A stretch of DNA of 64,000 nt. It comes from Desulfovulcanus ferrireducens. GTDB lineage: Bacteria > Desulfobacterota > Desulfovibrionia > Desulfovibrionales > Desulfonatronovibrionaceae. The notes beneath the pieces are model-generated. The model was not told where the DNA came from, searched no databases, and was given only the letters and a program-made list of their open reading frames with translations. Of this stretch, positions 33,729-44,239 are shown one piece after another. The stretch lies in NCBI RefSeq assembly GCF_018704065.1, contig NZ_JAGUQP010000001.1, positions 62,001 to 126,000 on the forward strand, in the 5' to 3' direction. Made by a program: the position numbers and the translations under genes. Within the stretch, counting starts at the first letter, position 1. Every line of letters starts with the position of its first letter.

Positions 33729-34428
33729 GTTAAGAAATATAAACACATTTTACGGTAATATCCAGGCCTTGCATGATGTTTCCCTTGAAGTGAAACAAGG
33801 TGAAATCATTACTTTGATAGGGGCCAATGGTGCCGGAAAAACAACCACATTAATGTCTATTTGTGGAGTAGTTCCTCCCAGGTCCGGAGAAATAATCTTT
33901 GAAGGCAGGCCAATACATAATATGTCCACAGATCAGATAGTTGCCCTAGGTATTGTTCAAGTTCCAGAGGGGCGGCTTATTTTTCCATATATGACTGTAA
34001 TGGAAAACTTGGACATGGGAGCTTATTTAAGAAAAGATAAAGATGGGATCAAAAAAGACCTGGAATATATATTTGAACTTTTCCCTATTTTGGCCCAGAG
34101 AAGAAATCAGCAAGGTGGCACGTTAAGTGGTGGAGAGCAGCAGATGTTGGCGATTTCCAGGGCTTTAATGGCCAGGCCAAGGCTTTTGCTTTTGGATGAA
34201 CCTTCCCTGGGACTGGCTCCTTTGGTTATAAAACAAATTTTTGAAATAATTAAAAAGATTAATAGAGAGAGTAATACGACAATCTTTTTGGTGGAGCAAA
34301 ATGCCCATCAGGCCTTGAAGATAGCTCATCGTGGCTATGTCATGGAAAATGGGCGTATTACTCTGGAGGATTCAGCCTCAAATTTACTAGACAACGAAGA
34401 AGTTAAAAAGGCCTATTTAGGTCTCTAG
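33721..34428 (+). CDS. livF: branched-chain amino acid ABC transporter, ATPase LivF
   Basis: About 236 residues. The ATG at 33721 is best spaced from GGGGAGG (33708-33714), though 33718 is also ATG. Walker A is GANGAGKTT, the signature LSGGEQQMLAISRAL, Walker B LLLLDEPSLGLAP and the H-loop VEQNAHQAL. It overlaps livG by 8 bases and ends the liv operon. No terminator is evident. Confidence 0.94.
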   Translation: MLKLRNINTFYGNIQALHDVSLEVKQGEIITLIGANGAGKTTTLMSICGVVPPRSGEIIFEGRPIHNMSTDQIVALGIVQVPEGRLIFPYMTVMENLDMGAYLRKDKDGIKKDLEYIFELFPILAQRRNQQGGTLSGGEQQMLAISRALMARPRLLLLDEPSLGLAPLVIKQIFEIIKKINRESNTTIFLVEQNAHQALKIAHRGYVMENGRITLEDSASNLLDNEEVKKAYLGL

Positions 34429-34549
34429 AATCATATTCGATCTTGTTGAGTAGATTAAGATTAGTGTTAAGAGGGCTGACAATTTGACCTTTGCGTGATA
34501 TATCTTTTTGCTACTACGCTTTCACTCATTTACATAATTTACTCACTAA

Positions 34550-36037
<1,488 letters not shown>

Positions 36038-36238
36038 GGTTTATTTATCTCGTTGGGCGGCGAATTGGACAAGATAAAAGATATTAAATTTGTTTATCGT
36101 TTTTATAGACTATAGATGTTTGAGCATTGTATTATATTGATGGTTCTTTTTTTTAAACTTTAAAAATCAATTTATTGCAGTTACAATAAGTCTTACAAAT
36201 TTTATAAACTTTTATTAAAAGAGTATGTAATTATATAA

Positions 36239-36366
36239 GATGCGCCTGCAAAAAGGGACTTTTTGCAGGCAATGTTGAATTTTGAATTATGAATGTTGAA
36301 TTATTTAAATAGGTTACAGGATGTTTTTTGTCAAAATTGTAAATTTTTAATTTTTGCAGTGGCATC
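36239..36366. repeat. family B miniature element, copy 2 (128 bp)
   Basis: It starts GATGCGCCTGC and ends GCAGTGGCATC, flanked by exact 6-bp repeats ATATAA (36233-36238, 36367-36372). The subterminal hairpin GCCTGCAAAAAG/CTTTTTGCAGGC is a perfect 12 bp. It lies 30 bases before the guaA ATG, so it must sit in the guaA leader or promoter. Confidence 0.9.
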
Positions 36367-36396
36367 ATATAATATTAATTACAAGGAAAGGTAATT

Positions 36397-37944
36397 ATGC
36401 ATATTGAAGATAAAGTAATTATTCTTGATTTTGGGTCCCAGTATACCCAATTAATAGCCAGGAGGATCAGGGAAGCTGGTGTTTATTCAGAAATTCATCC
36501 CTGTACTATAGATATAGATGAACTAAAAAGTTTATCTCCTAAGGCTATAATTTTGTCCGGTGGCCCGGCAAGTGTCTGTGAACTTGATGCTCCAAAGATT
36601 GATCCGGAAGTGTTTGAGTGGGGACTTCCTATCCTTGGTATATGCTATGGGATGCAGCTTATTGCTCATATGTTTAAGGGTGAGGTAACTCCTGCAAAGG
36701 ATAGGGAATACGGTCGTTCCGAACTGGAGATAATCTCAGATTCTCCTCTGTGGGAGGGGGTTGAGGTTAAAGATAAACTAACCGTGTGGATGTCCCATGG
36801 TGATACGGTTCTGAGTCCTCCTCCAGGCTTCGAAATTTTGGCTAAGACAGAAAGCATCGATGTGGCAGCCATAGGTAATGCTCAGAAAAATATATATGCT
36901 CTCCAATTTCATCCGGAGGTGGCTCACACAGAACAAGGGGATAGAATTATTAACAACTTCTTATTTAAGATTGCAGGATTAAAACCTACATGGTCTATGT
37001 CCTCTTTTATTGATTCAACAATAAAAAGTCTTCGTGAGCAGATTGGAGATGATCATGTAGTCTGTGCTTTAAGTGGTGGTATCGATTCCACTGTGGTGGC
37101 TGTTCTGTTAAATAAGGCTATTGGCAAAAGGCTTCATTGTATTTTTGTTGACAATGGTGTTTTGCGCTTGAATGAAGGCGAGGAAGTTGTAAGCTATTTG
37201 CGCGAACATTTTGATTTGAATTTGAAGTATGTTCAAGCTCAGGATCTTTTTCTCGGGCGGCTAAAGGGTGTTGAAGATCCCGAAGAAAAAAGAAAAATTA
37301 TTGGTTACACTTTTATTGAAGTTTTTGAAAAGGAAGCCAAGGCCATACCCGGAGTTAAATGGCTTGCCCAGGGAACTCTTTATCCTGATGTTATTGAAAG
37401 CGTTTCTTTCAGAGGTCCTTCTGCTGTAATTAAAAGCCATCACAATGTTGGTGGACTACCGGAAAAAATGCAGCTAAAACTAGTGGAGCCTCTCCGGGAG
37501 CTGTTTAAGGACGAGGTGCGCAAGGTTGCTGTTGAATTGGGTTTGCCCGATTTTATCGTCTGGCGTCATCCTTTCCCGGGCCCTGGTTTGGCCATTCGTA
37601 TTATTGGCGAAGTGACACCGGAAAAGTTGGATATCTTACGCCAAGCAGATAAGATAGTTCAAAGTGAGTTAAAGGCTTCTGATTGGTATCGTAAGGTCTG
37701 GCAGGGTTTTGCCGTGCTTTTGCCTTTAAAGACTGTTGGTGTTATGGGAGATGAAAGAACCTATGAACATGTTATTGCTTTGCGCGTGGTAGATAGCATA
37801 GATGCCATGACAGCTGATTGGTCAAGATTGCCTTCTGAGCTACTGGCTCGGATATCCAACAGAATTATCAATGAAGTTAAAGGTGTAAACAGGGTTGTTT
37901 ATGATATTTCCTCAAAACCTCCCAGCACTATTGAATGGGAATAG
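36397..37944 (+). CDS. guaA: GMP synthase (glutamine-hydrolysing)
   Basis: 515 residues. The class I glutaminase domain (1-195) has the nucleophile in [11 protein letters not shown] and [10 protein letters not shown]. The ATP-pyrophosphatase domain has the P-loop [10 protein letters not shown], and the C-terminal dimerisation domain ends [17 protein letters not shown], the canonical end of GuaA. It amidates XMP to GMP. AAGGAAAGG precedes the ATG. A family B element lies just upstream, between it and guaB. Confidence 0.97.
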   Translation: MHIEDKVIILDFGSQYTQLIARRIREAGVYSEIHPCTIDIDELKSLSPKAIILSGGPASVCELDAPKIDPEVFEWGLPILGICYGMQLIAHMFKGEVTPAKDREYGRSELEIISDSPLWEGVEVKDKLTVWMSHGDTVLSPPPGFEILAKTESIDVAAIGNAQKNIYALQFHPEVAHTEQGDRIINNFLFKIAGLKPTWSMSSFIDSTIKSLREQIGDDHVVCALSGGIDSTVVAVLLNKAIGKRLHCIFVDNGVLRLNEGEEVVSYLREHFDLNLKYVQAQDLFLGRLKGVEDPEEKRKIIGYTFIEVFEKEAKAIPGVKWLAQGTLYPDVIESVSFRGPSAVIKSHHNVGGLPEKMQLKLVEPLRELFKDEVRKVAVELGLPDFIVWRHPFPGPGLAIRIIGEVTPEKLDILRQADKIVQSELKASDWYRKVWQGFAVLLPLKTVGVMGDERTYEHVIALRVVDSIDAMTADWSRLPSELLARISNRIINEVKGVNRVVYDISSKPPSTIEWE

Positions 37945-38063
37945 GAACTGGATTTTTGACTGGATTGATTTAATTATAGTTTGATTAATTGGGTTATTTG
38001 GTAAGCGAAGCTGCGGAGTTAGGGGTTAAAGTTTGGTTGTTGAAATAGAAAAAGGAAAATAGA

Positions 38064-38429
38064 ATGTTTGGTATTGGTTCAACAGAATTGCTTATTATTT
38101 TGGTTGTTGCCTTAATTGTTATTGGGCCTTCCAAACTACCGGAAATAGCAAAGACTTTGGGCAAGGCCATGGCTGAATTCAGGCGTGTAAGTAGTGATGT
38201 CAAGAGAACGATTGAAATGGAAGTAGAGAAGGAGGAGGAAAGAAGAACCAAAGAAGAGGTAAAAAAAGATTTCAAGACCATAGAGCAAGAGGAAAGTTCG
38301 GAAAGTTCTCTTAAAAATGAAGAGACAAAAGATGACCAGGAAGAGGAAGTTCTAATTGAAGGTGATTTGGATGAGGAAGAAAGCAGTACAAAAAAACGTG
38401 CTAGTCTTAAGGAAGAGATAAATGGTTAA
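38064..38429 (+). CDS. tatB: Sec-independent translocase protein TatB
   Basis: 121 residues. The single N-terminal helix MFGIGSTELLIILVVALIVI carries the Glu at position 8 typical of TatB. The GP hinge and the amphipathic helix KLPEIAKTLGKAMAEFRRV follow, then a very acidic and lysine-rich tail. Together with TatC it binds twin-arginine signal peptides at the inner membrane. It overlaps tatC by 8 bases. No TatA is adjacent; one may lie elsewhere, or this protein may serve both roles. Confidence 0.88.
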   Translation: MFGIGSTELLIILVVALIVIGPSKLPEIAKTLGKAMAEFRRVSSDVKRTIEMEVEKEEERRTKEEVKKDFKTIEQEESSESSLKNEETKDDQEEEVLIEGDLDEEESSTKKRASLKEEING

Positions 38430-39231
38430 AGAAGAGGTAAAAGAGAATACTCCTGAGCAGGATGCCCCCCTGGAAGGGGAGATGACTTTTACTGAGCACC
38501 TGGAGGAACTACGTCAGAGGCTTATACGTTGTATCATTGGCGCAGTAATCGGTTTTGCAGTCTGCTATCCTTTTTCGGAGAGACTTTTTGAGCTTTTGAT
38601 GGAGCCTTTGCTTACTGCTCTCCCTCCGGAAAGCACACTGATTTTTACCTCCCTACCCGAAGCTTTCTTTACTTACCTTAAAGTTTCATTTGTGGCCGGA
38701 CTTTTTTTAGTCAGTCCGTTTATTTTTTATCAACTCTGGAAGTTTATTGCCCCGGGACTCTATGATACTGAAAAAAAATATATCCTTCCAATTGCATTTT
38801 TTTCAGCATTTTTCTTTGTAGTGGGGGCCCTATTTGGATATTTTGTAGTTTTTCCTTTTGGATTTCAGTTTTTTATGGGTTTTGCTACCGATTTTATTCG
38901 GCCCATGCCCTCAGTTCGCGAATATTTGAGTTTTTCTATCAAGTTATTATTTGCTTTTGGTGTAATTTTTGAGTTGCCTTTGTTTATCTTTTTCCTGGCC
39001 CGATTGGGCATGGTTACCGCGAATGGCTTAAGAAAAAAGAGAAAATACGCGATACTCATTGCCTTTATCGTCTCAGCAATTTTGACGCCACCTGATGTGG
39101 TTACCCAGATATTTATGTCCGGTCCTCTTATTATCCTTTATGAACTGGGAATTTGGGTGGCTCATTTCTTTGGCAAGAAAAAGAAGGAAGAAGGTAGTTC
39201 CCAGGAATTAGCCCAAAAAGAGGAAGGTTAA
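38422..39231 (+). CDS. tatC: Sec-independent translocase protein TatC
   Basis: 269 residues with six helices. It has the conserved start MTFTEHLEELRQRLIRCI, then PFIFYQLWKFIAPGLYDTEKK and FGVIFELPLFIFFLARLG, whose Glu is conserved in TatC. It is the receptor for folded proteins with RR signal peptides. A lysine-rich cytoplasmic tail follows. hisB begins on the very next base after its stop, so the two are co-translated. Confidence 0.95.
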   Translation: MVKEEVKENTPEQDAPLEGEMTFTEHLEELRQRLIRCIIGAVIGFAVCYPFSERLFELLMEPLLTALPPESTLIFTSLPEAFFTYLKVSFVAGLFLVSPFIFYQLWKFIAPGLYDTEKKYILPIAFFSAFFFVVGALFGYFVVFPFGFQFFMGFATDFIRPMPSVREYLSFSIKLLFAFGVIFELPLFIFFLARLGMVTANGLRKKRKYAILIAFIVSAILTPPDVVTQIFMSGPLIILYELGIWVAHFFGKKKKEEGSSQELAQKEEG

Positions 39232-39816
39232 ATGCGCAAAGCAAAAATAGAAAGGGATACATCAGAAACCAAGATATCCGTCCAGGTTAACCTGGATGGA
39301 GAGGGACAAAATAGGATCGTAACCGGCTTTGGTTTTGCTGACCATATGCTGGATTTAATGGCTTTTTGGGCTGGTTTTGATTTAAATATCAAATGTTCGG
39401 GTGACTTGCATATTGATGCTCATCATAGCCTGGAAGATATTGCCATTTGTCTGGGACAGGCACTAGCTGAAGCTTGGGGTGACCGAAAGGGTATAAATCG
39501 TGTTGGCTGTGCCAAAGTACCTATGGACGAGGCTTTGGCTGAGGTAATAGTGGATATATCTGGACGCCCCTATCTTGTGTACCTTGGAGATGGCCTTTTG
39601 CCACCAATTATATCCGGACAGGAAAAAGATTTGTGGCGGGAGTTTTTTAAGACCCTGGCTTTTAATGCCAGGATCAATATGCATATTATTTTTCATTACG
39701 GTCAGAATGGGCATCACCTGGTGGAGTCTGCGTTTAAGGCCTTGGGATTAGCATTAAAAGAGGGTCTGTCTTTGGGTAGGAAACAGGTTCTCAGTACCAA
39801 AGGGAGCCTGGATTGA
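39232..39816 (+). CDS. hisB: imidazoleglycerol-phosphate dehydratase
   Basis: 194 residues, a stand-alone IGPD without the phosphatase domain. Metal-binding His/Glu sets occur in [33 protein letters not shown] and [19 protein letters not shown]. It carries out the sixth step of histidine synthesis. Its ATG follows the tatC stop directly and its TGA overlaps the ATG of the lipoprotein gene. It belongs with hisA 620 bases downstream. Confidence 0.95.
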   Translation: MRKAKIERDTSETKISVQVNLDGEGQNRIVTGFGFADHMLDLMAFWAGFDLNIKCSGDLHIDAHHSLEDIAICLGQALAEAWGDRKGINRVGCAKVPMDEALAEVIVDISGRPYLVYLGDGLLPPIISGQEKDLWREFFKTLAFNARINMHIIFHYGQNGHHLVESAFKALGLALKEGLSLGRKQVLSTKGSLD

Positions 39817-40439
39817 TGAAAAAGGGTCTAGGGTTAATAATTATTGTTTTTTTATTGTCTTCCTGTGCCACAAAACCAAAAGCACTGTTTTTTGAACCAG
39901 GTGCGACACTGGCTGTAGCCGGGTTTTCTCAGCCGAGACATAGCTGGGAAATGTTGGCCGGATATATTTATGAGACCAAAGAAATTTCTCCCCAGGTGTT
40001 AGGTGAGTTGGATACCCTTTTGTCTCAATTGGTAAATGAGAGAGGTCAGGACTTTGTCGGTCCAAAAATTGTTCGCCAGTGCCAGGAACTGGTCATAGGG
40101 CGGGAAGATAAGTCAAGATTGTCCGCTTTCAAATATTGGGTAAAAGTTGGTCAATGTGTGCCTGTTGATTTTATTTTAGTACCTTTTGTTTTCAAATGGC
40201 AGGAAAGACAGGGAAAGGAATGGGGGGCTGAAATCCCGGCAGCTGTTATTCTTGATCTGTATTTGATTGATGTAAAAAATAAACAAATGCGCAGGTTTCA
40301 TTTTGAAGAAGAACAAAAGTCTTTAAGTGAAAATATTTTAGATATCGGCAAATTTTTCAGAAGGGGTGGTAAGTGGATAACTGCCATTAACTTGGCCAGG
40401 GAAGGAATTGATAGAGGTCTTAAGGAGCTAGGTTTATGA
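39816..40439 (+). CDS. lipoprotein of unknown function between hisB and hisA
   Basis: 207 residues from the ATG at 39816, which overlaps the hisB stop. It has a lipoprotein signal with LLSSC (acylated Cys at 17), then ATLAVAGFSQPRHSWEM and a basic C-terminal helix. The middle segment YWVKVGQCVPVDFILVPFVFKWQ resembles predicted outer-membrane lipoproteins whose partners are unknown. I do not recognise a named family. Its tight coupling to hisB and hisA is positional and need not mean a role in histidine synthesis. Confidence 0.75.
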   Translation: MKKGLGLIIIVFLLSSCATKPKALFFEPGATLAVAGFSQPRHSWEMLAGYIYETKEISPQVLGELDTLLSQLVNERGQDFVGPKIVRQCQELVIGREDKSRLSAFKYWVKVGQCVPVDFILVPFVFKWQERQGKEWGAEIPAAVILDLYLIDVKNKQMRRFHFEEEQKSLSENILDIGKFFRRGGKWITAINLAREGIDRGLKELGL

Positions 40440-41167
40440 TCATTTTTCCGGCGGTAGATATCAAAGATGGTCAGTGCGTACGGTTGAAACAGGGCTTAGA
40501 ACATGAGGTCACAGTCTTTTCCAATGATCCTGTACAGATGGCCAGCCATTGGGAAGAATTGGGAGCAAAATGGCTTCATTTGGTGGATTTAGATGGGGCC
40601 TTTTCCGGACGGCCTAAAAACTTTCGCCTGATTGAAAAAATTTGTCAAACCGTGAACATCCCAGTGCAATTGGGAGGTGGAATTCGGGATTTGGATATCG
40701 CCAAAGCCTATATTGATGCCGGTGTGACCCGCATAATTATCGGTACTATGGCTTTAGAAGACAAAGAATTGTTTGCTAAGTTGTGTGCGCTTTATCCTGG
40801 TCAAGTTGGCGTCTCCTTGGATGCAGAAAATGGCAAACTTAAATCAAAGGGCTGGGTTGAAGATACCGGCGTGACAATAGAACAGGCTATTCCGGAACTT
40901 ATCCGGCTTGGAAGCGCGTTCATCATTTTTACTGATATTACTCGTGATGGGATGCAGGTTGGGGTAAATCAGACCTCTTTGCAAGAGGTTTTAAATCTTT
41001 CTTCTGTTCCGGTAATCGTAGCAGGTGGTATAGCTACATTAGAAGATATTAAGAAAGTTTACCCCTTAAAAGAGCGAGGGCTGGAAGGAGTAATCACGGG
41101 CAGGGCCATTTATTCTGGAAGCCTGGATTTCAAAGAGGCCATTGAGTGGCTGGAAAGCCAAGGATAG
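40436..41167 (+). CDS. hisA: phosphoribosylformimino-5-aminoimidazole carboxamide ribotide isomerase
   Basis: 243 residues, a TIM-barrel. IIFPAVDIKDGQCVRLKQG carries the N-terminal catalytic Asp, VQLGGGIRDLDIAKAYIDAG and the C-half TDITRDGMQVGVN carry the second Asp, and VIVAGGIATLEDI binds phosphate. It converts ProFAR to PRFAR in histidine synthesis. It overlaps the lipoprotein gene by 4 bases (ATGA). It is the last gene of this operon and faces a leftward gene at 41302. Confidence 0.95.
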   Translation: MIIFPAVDIKDGQCVRLKQGLEHEVTVFSNDPVQMASHWEELGAKWLHLVDLDGAFSGRPKNFRLIEKICQTVNIPVQLGGGIRDLDIAKAYIDAGVTRIIIGTMALEDKELFAKLCALYPGQVGVSLDAENGKLKSKGWVEDTGVTIEQAIPELIRLGSAFIIFTDITRDGMQVGVNQTSLQEVLNLSSVPVIVAGGIATLEDIKKVYPLKERGLEGVITGRAIYSGSLDFKEAIEWLESQG

Positions 41168-41301
41168 ACCCCTGATGCCCCACTCAAGGCACGGCCTCCC
41201 AAAGTGTTTATTAGCCTCTGAGTTTTTAAGTTATTGGGTAGGCGAGTCTGTTTTAAAGTCGAGTTGCCAATGGAGCAAATTGTTTTTTTAATCTGCACCC
41301 G

Positions 41302-41619
41302 TTACTCATAAATATATTTTTCCAGGGCACCATCCAGATGGATTTTTCGGGGGTGTATTTTTGAACCCTCTATCTCATATCTGGTCATTTGCCACTCGTC
41401 AAAGTTAATAAAATCAATTTGTCCACTGTCCTGATCGCTTAAAACTTCCTGAAGCTTCTCAATATATTCTTCTGGGTCAATAAATACTTCCTCCAGATCA
41501 AAATCTATTCTATTTTCATCTATTTTTAAGTCAAAGTCAGTAAATATTTCTCTGAGGACGTCAATTTTTTTAGGATCTTGAACATTGATAAACCCATATA
41601 ATCTCATTTTTTCTTTCAC
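41302..41619 (-). CDS. small protein of unknown function
   Basis: 105 residues from a GTG at 41619 with AAAAGGAG 6 bases before; the ATG four codons later lacks spacing. It is soluble and acidic: RLYGFINVQDPKKIDVLREI, then DLEEVFIDPEEYIEKLQEVL and FDEWQMTRYEIEG. No membrane segment or metal motif is seen. I do not recognise it. It starts 13 bases after the end of the LysM gene on the same strand, so both are probably one transcript. Confidence 0.65.
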   Translation of the reverse strand: MKEKMRLYGFINVQDPKKIDVLREIFTDFDLKIDENRIDFDLEEVFIDPEEYIEKLQEVLSDQDSGQIDFINFDEWQMTRYEIEGSKIHPRKIHLDGALEKYIYE

Positions 41620-41631
41620 AACAAACTCCTT

Positions 41632-43089
41632 TTAAAGATTTAAAATATATCCTCTTTTTTGGTTTAGATAGATTAGAGCAATAATTACGGGGTTATCATC
41701 TTCAATTAAAATATATTCCTGGCCATTGTGTGTGTATATGTAGCAGTCTATATATAAATATAATTTTTTATGTTTATAATTAAGTAAATTTAAGGTTATT
41801 CTTTTTCTATTTATAATCTTTTTACCTTCAAGGTGGGAAATAAGTGATTTTAAGTTGTATAGGTTTTTACCTGTTTTTAGTTCTGGAAAAACATTTAAAA
41901 AATCACCTACAGAGTTTAGTTTAGGAGCAAATATTTTATTTACTAGGATTTTTCGTGCTTTAGAGGTATGGTATTTGCTTTTTTGGTCCGAGAAAAAGGC
42001 AATGTATTCAATATTTAAAGATTTTAAGAGGCTGTATGCCAAGTTGTTTTTATTTTTATAGGTATCATTTTTAAATATATTCATTATAAACAATTTGTCA
42101 TCAACCTTAACTATATAATCTGCAACAATCTCCAAAGATATATTTTTCGTCTGGAAAAGAAATGGTCGATTTGATGCCCAGACTTTTATATGTTGGGAAA
42201 ATTTATTCTTAAGCCCTAAAAGTAAATCATGAATTTGCCAGTCACTATTAAACAATGGTGTAAATTCAAACTCTTTACCTCTACTCTTCCAGTATTTAAA
42301 ATCGTTGGTTACAAATAGTAACTTTTCTCCCCACGGCGCTAGAACTAGCGGAGTCTGAGTAAGATCAAGTTTAAACCAGGTTCCATTTGATTGAGGGAAA
42401 AAGACAGAGTCTCCCGAGATGAATTGGAAACCAAGTTTTTTCAGGAAAAGCTCACAATTTGCCTGGTCAATTGTTTTTTCAGTGATAGTTTTGTGAGTAC
42501 TTTGTACTGTTGACCTTTTATTCTTTTTAACAGTTCTAACTATACCCTTGATTTTTTTTTCCGGCGGCAGAGGAAGTAAAATTTTTTGACCAACTTTTAG
42601 TGAATTAATGCTTTTAATTTGAGGGTTAATTTTTTTAAAAAGGTTAATGTATTCGTTGAAAATCAGTTTATCAGGAAGATGAGCGATGTTTCTTAATATT
42701 TTGACGAGATTGTCCCCTGATTTTACAATATAACTTTTTTTCAGAACTGATTCAGGGGTTGGTATTGTTTGCCGTGTGGTAATTATTGTTTTCTGCGGGG
42801 GGGAGACTAGTGGCAGGAGCAGAGTCTGTCCCGGTTTAAGTTTAGATAGGTTTTTTATATGTGGATTAAGTTCGTTTATTAAGCGAATTACGTAGGGTAT
42901 ATCTTGCGTTGATACATTATAATTTCTTAAGATTTTATATAACCATTCTCCTTTTTTTATTTTATGCTTGATTAACTTCTTTTTATTTATCGAGATTTTT
43001 TTTTCAAAAACCAGCCTTGGTGGCTTTTGAGTATAGCCACTCAAAGTCCAAATAAGAGTGAATATAGAGAATAAAATTATTTTTTTCAT
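41632..43089 (-). CDS. secreted protein with two LysM-like domains
   Basis: 485 residues. A signal peptide spans about 1-20. Two LysM domains lie at about 41-95 (HKIKKGEWLYKILRNYNVST...LKPGQTLLLPL) and 119-174 (YIVKSGDNLVKILRN...LKVGQKILLPL). A unique region of about 300 residues follows, with beta-rich segments such as DSVFFPQSNGTWFKLDL and a Lys/Asn-rich composition. LysM domains bind glycans such as peptidoglycan, so a cell-wall or outer-membrane location is likely. The C-terminal domain is unrecognised. Codon use is markedly AT-rich. Confidence 0.75.
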   Translation of the reverse strand: MKKIILFSIFTLIWTLSGYTQKPPRLVFEKKISINKKKLIKHKIKKGEWLYKILRNYNVSTQDIPYVIRLINELNPHIKNLSKLKPGQTLLLPLVSPPQKTIITTRQTIPTPESVLKKSYIVKSGDNLVKILRNIAHLPDKLIFNEYINLFKKINPQIKSINSLKVGQKILLPLPPEKKIKGIVRTVKKNKRSTVQSTHKTITEKTIDQANCELFLKKLGFQFISGDSVFFPQSNGTWFKLDLTQTPLVLAPWGEKLLFVTNDFKYWKSRGKEFEFTPLFNSDWQIHDLLLGLKNKFSQHIKVWASNRPFLFQTKNISLEIVADYIVKVDDKLFIMNIFKNDTYKNKNNLAYSLLKSLNIEYIAFFSDQKSKYHTSKARKILVNKIFAPKLNSVGDFLNVFPELKTGKNLYNLKSLISHLEGKKIINRKRITLNLLNYKHKKLYLYIDCYIYTHNGQEYILIEDDNPVIIALIYLNQKRGYILNL

Positions 43090-43139
43090 AGCAACTGAAT
43101 TCGCATCATTTTTCAGATTGGTTAAAAAATATCATAAAA

Positions 43140-43456
43140 TGGTCTGTGGTCGAACCTTTTTATCAACTTAATTTCCAAGGTTTATTTCAGTCCTGGTTTC
43201 TTTCATGCTGGTACAAAGACTTGGACCTGTTCTCAAAACTTGTTTGTGGACAGAGCATAATGGGATACTTTGGGTAAACAAATATTTTTTTTATTGTCGA
43301 TAGTTATGGCAAATAGTCCCGGATAGTTAGTTTTGTCGCCCCGATGCTCTGCTTATCCGCAAGCTTCGCCAAGATGGTTTACCCAGCCCTTTGCAAAGCT
43401 TTCAAGAAACCAGGATTTCCAATCTGGTAGTCAAAACGGGGTTTGGCCACAGGTTC
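43140..43456. repeat. family A element, copy 5 (317 bp)
   Basis: It reads GGTCTGTGGTCGAACC at the left and TTTGGCCACAGGTTC at the right, with the usual inner arms (TTTCTTTCATGCTGG, GACAGAGCATAATGGGAT, CCGATGCTCTG). The ends are degenerate and no clear target duplication remains, so it may be an older copy. It has the same orientation as copy 1. Confidence 0.8.
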
Positions 43457-43625
43457 TTAAGAAATTAATCTAGTTGGTACATTAATAAGCCTTAATCATC
43501 AAGATTGGGCTATATCTGGCTTTCTGTCTATCTGGCTTTGACGCAAAAGTGAGTTATGGTGGGCTTCAGGTGGGTTTAAGTGAGGTAGGTGGGTAAGATT
43601 AAAATTGTGTTTTTTTACACATAGG

Positions 43626-43654
43626 TTGACAAGTTTTAGATTCGTATCTAACTA
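43626..43654 (+). promoter_or_regulatory. probable sigma-70 promoter of the HesB-like selenoprotein gene
   Basis: A perfect TTGACA (43626-43631) is followed after 17 bases by TAACTA (43649-43654), a partial -10 match. The start of transcription would be about 30 bases before the ATG. Confidence 0.45.
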
Positions 43655-43688
43655 AAAATACCAATAAAAAAAGGAGGGAATATAATCG

Positions 43689-43991
43689 ATGTTTGAACTT
43701 ACAGAATCTGCAAAGAATCAACTTGAGAGGTACTTTGCCAATCAAGAAAAGTCCCCTATCAGGGTTTATTTGGCTGCTGGCTGAGGAGGACCAAGGCTTG
43801 CTCTTGCTCTGGACGAGCAAAAAGAGAATGATAATGTCTATGAAGTCAAAGGCTTTCAGTTTTTAGTTGATAAAAGTCTCATGGAGACAGCTGCACCTAT
43901 TGAGGTTGATTTGAACGAGTCTGGTTTTATAATCAAGTCAAGCTTGAAGCTTGATCCAACAGGTGGGTGTGGTTCTTGTACCTCTTGTTAG
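43689..43991 (+). CDS. HesB/IscA-like protein with selenocysteine at codon 32 (in-frame TGA)
   Basis: 100 residues read through one TGA (43782-43784). AAAGGAGGGAA lies before the ATG. The frame reads MFELTESAKNQLERYF, then VYLAAG-U-GGPRLALALDE, and ends GGCGSCTSC. In Cys-containing relatives the UGA site is Cys (GCSGPRLALALD-like), the first of the three IscA-type ligands; the last two are in GCGSC. A 9-bp stem-loop starts 16 nt after the TGA, suiting a bacterial SECIS. HesB-like selenoproteins are known in this phylum. The likely role is Fe-S or redox chemistry in the cytoplasm. Read conventionally, the gene would be a 31-codon fragment. Confidence 0.85.
43801..43826 (+). promoter_or_regulatory. 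putative SECIS element of the HesB-like gene
   Basis: The RNA can pair CTCTT-GCTC with GAGC-(AAA)-AAGAG around the apical loop TGGAC, giving a bulged stem starting 16 nt after the UGA. Bacterial SECIS elements sit just downstream of UGA with a small G-containing apical loop, as here. The fold was judged by eye. Confidence 0.55.
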
Positions 43992-44021
43992 TTTCTTGTT
44001 AGTTCAGAATTATAACAATAA

Positions 44022-44059
44022 AATACGGCCGTGCTCAAATGAGTATGGCCGTATTTTTT
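44022..44059 (+). terminator. terminator of the HesB-like selenoprotein gene
   Basis: AATACGGCCGTGCTC pairs with GAGTATGGCCGTATT over 15 bp (two imperfect pairs) around AAAT, followed by TTTTTT. It lies about 30 bases after the TAG, supporting TAG rather than the internal TGA as the true stop. Confidence 0.9.
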
Positions 44060-44148
44060 ATGTCTTGCCAAGTTTTTAAAAAAACTAAGAGGTTATGGAA
44101 AATATTTTTTGTTTTTCTATTTGCTTCGTCTAAAAAGACTAATTTAAC

Positions 44149-44178
44149 TTGACATAACCATTGGTCGTAACCTAATTA
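44149..44178 (+). promoter_or_regulatory. possible sigma-70 promoter of the PxxKW gene
   Basis: TTGACA (44149-44154) is followed after 17-18 bases by CTAATT/TAATTA. The ATG is at 44240. Confidence 0.4.
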
Positions 44179-44239
44179 ACTCAAATTTTGATTATGAGGG
44201 GTTGCTGCTCATAGTTATACTAGAGGAGGAGATTATTCA

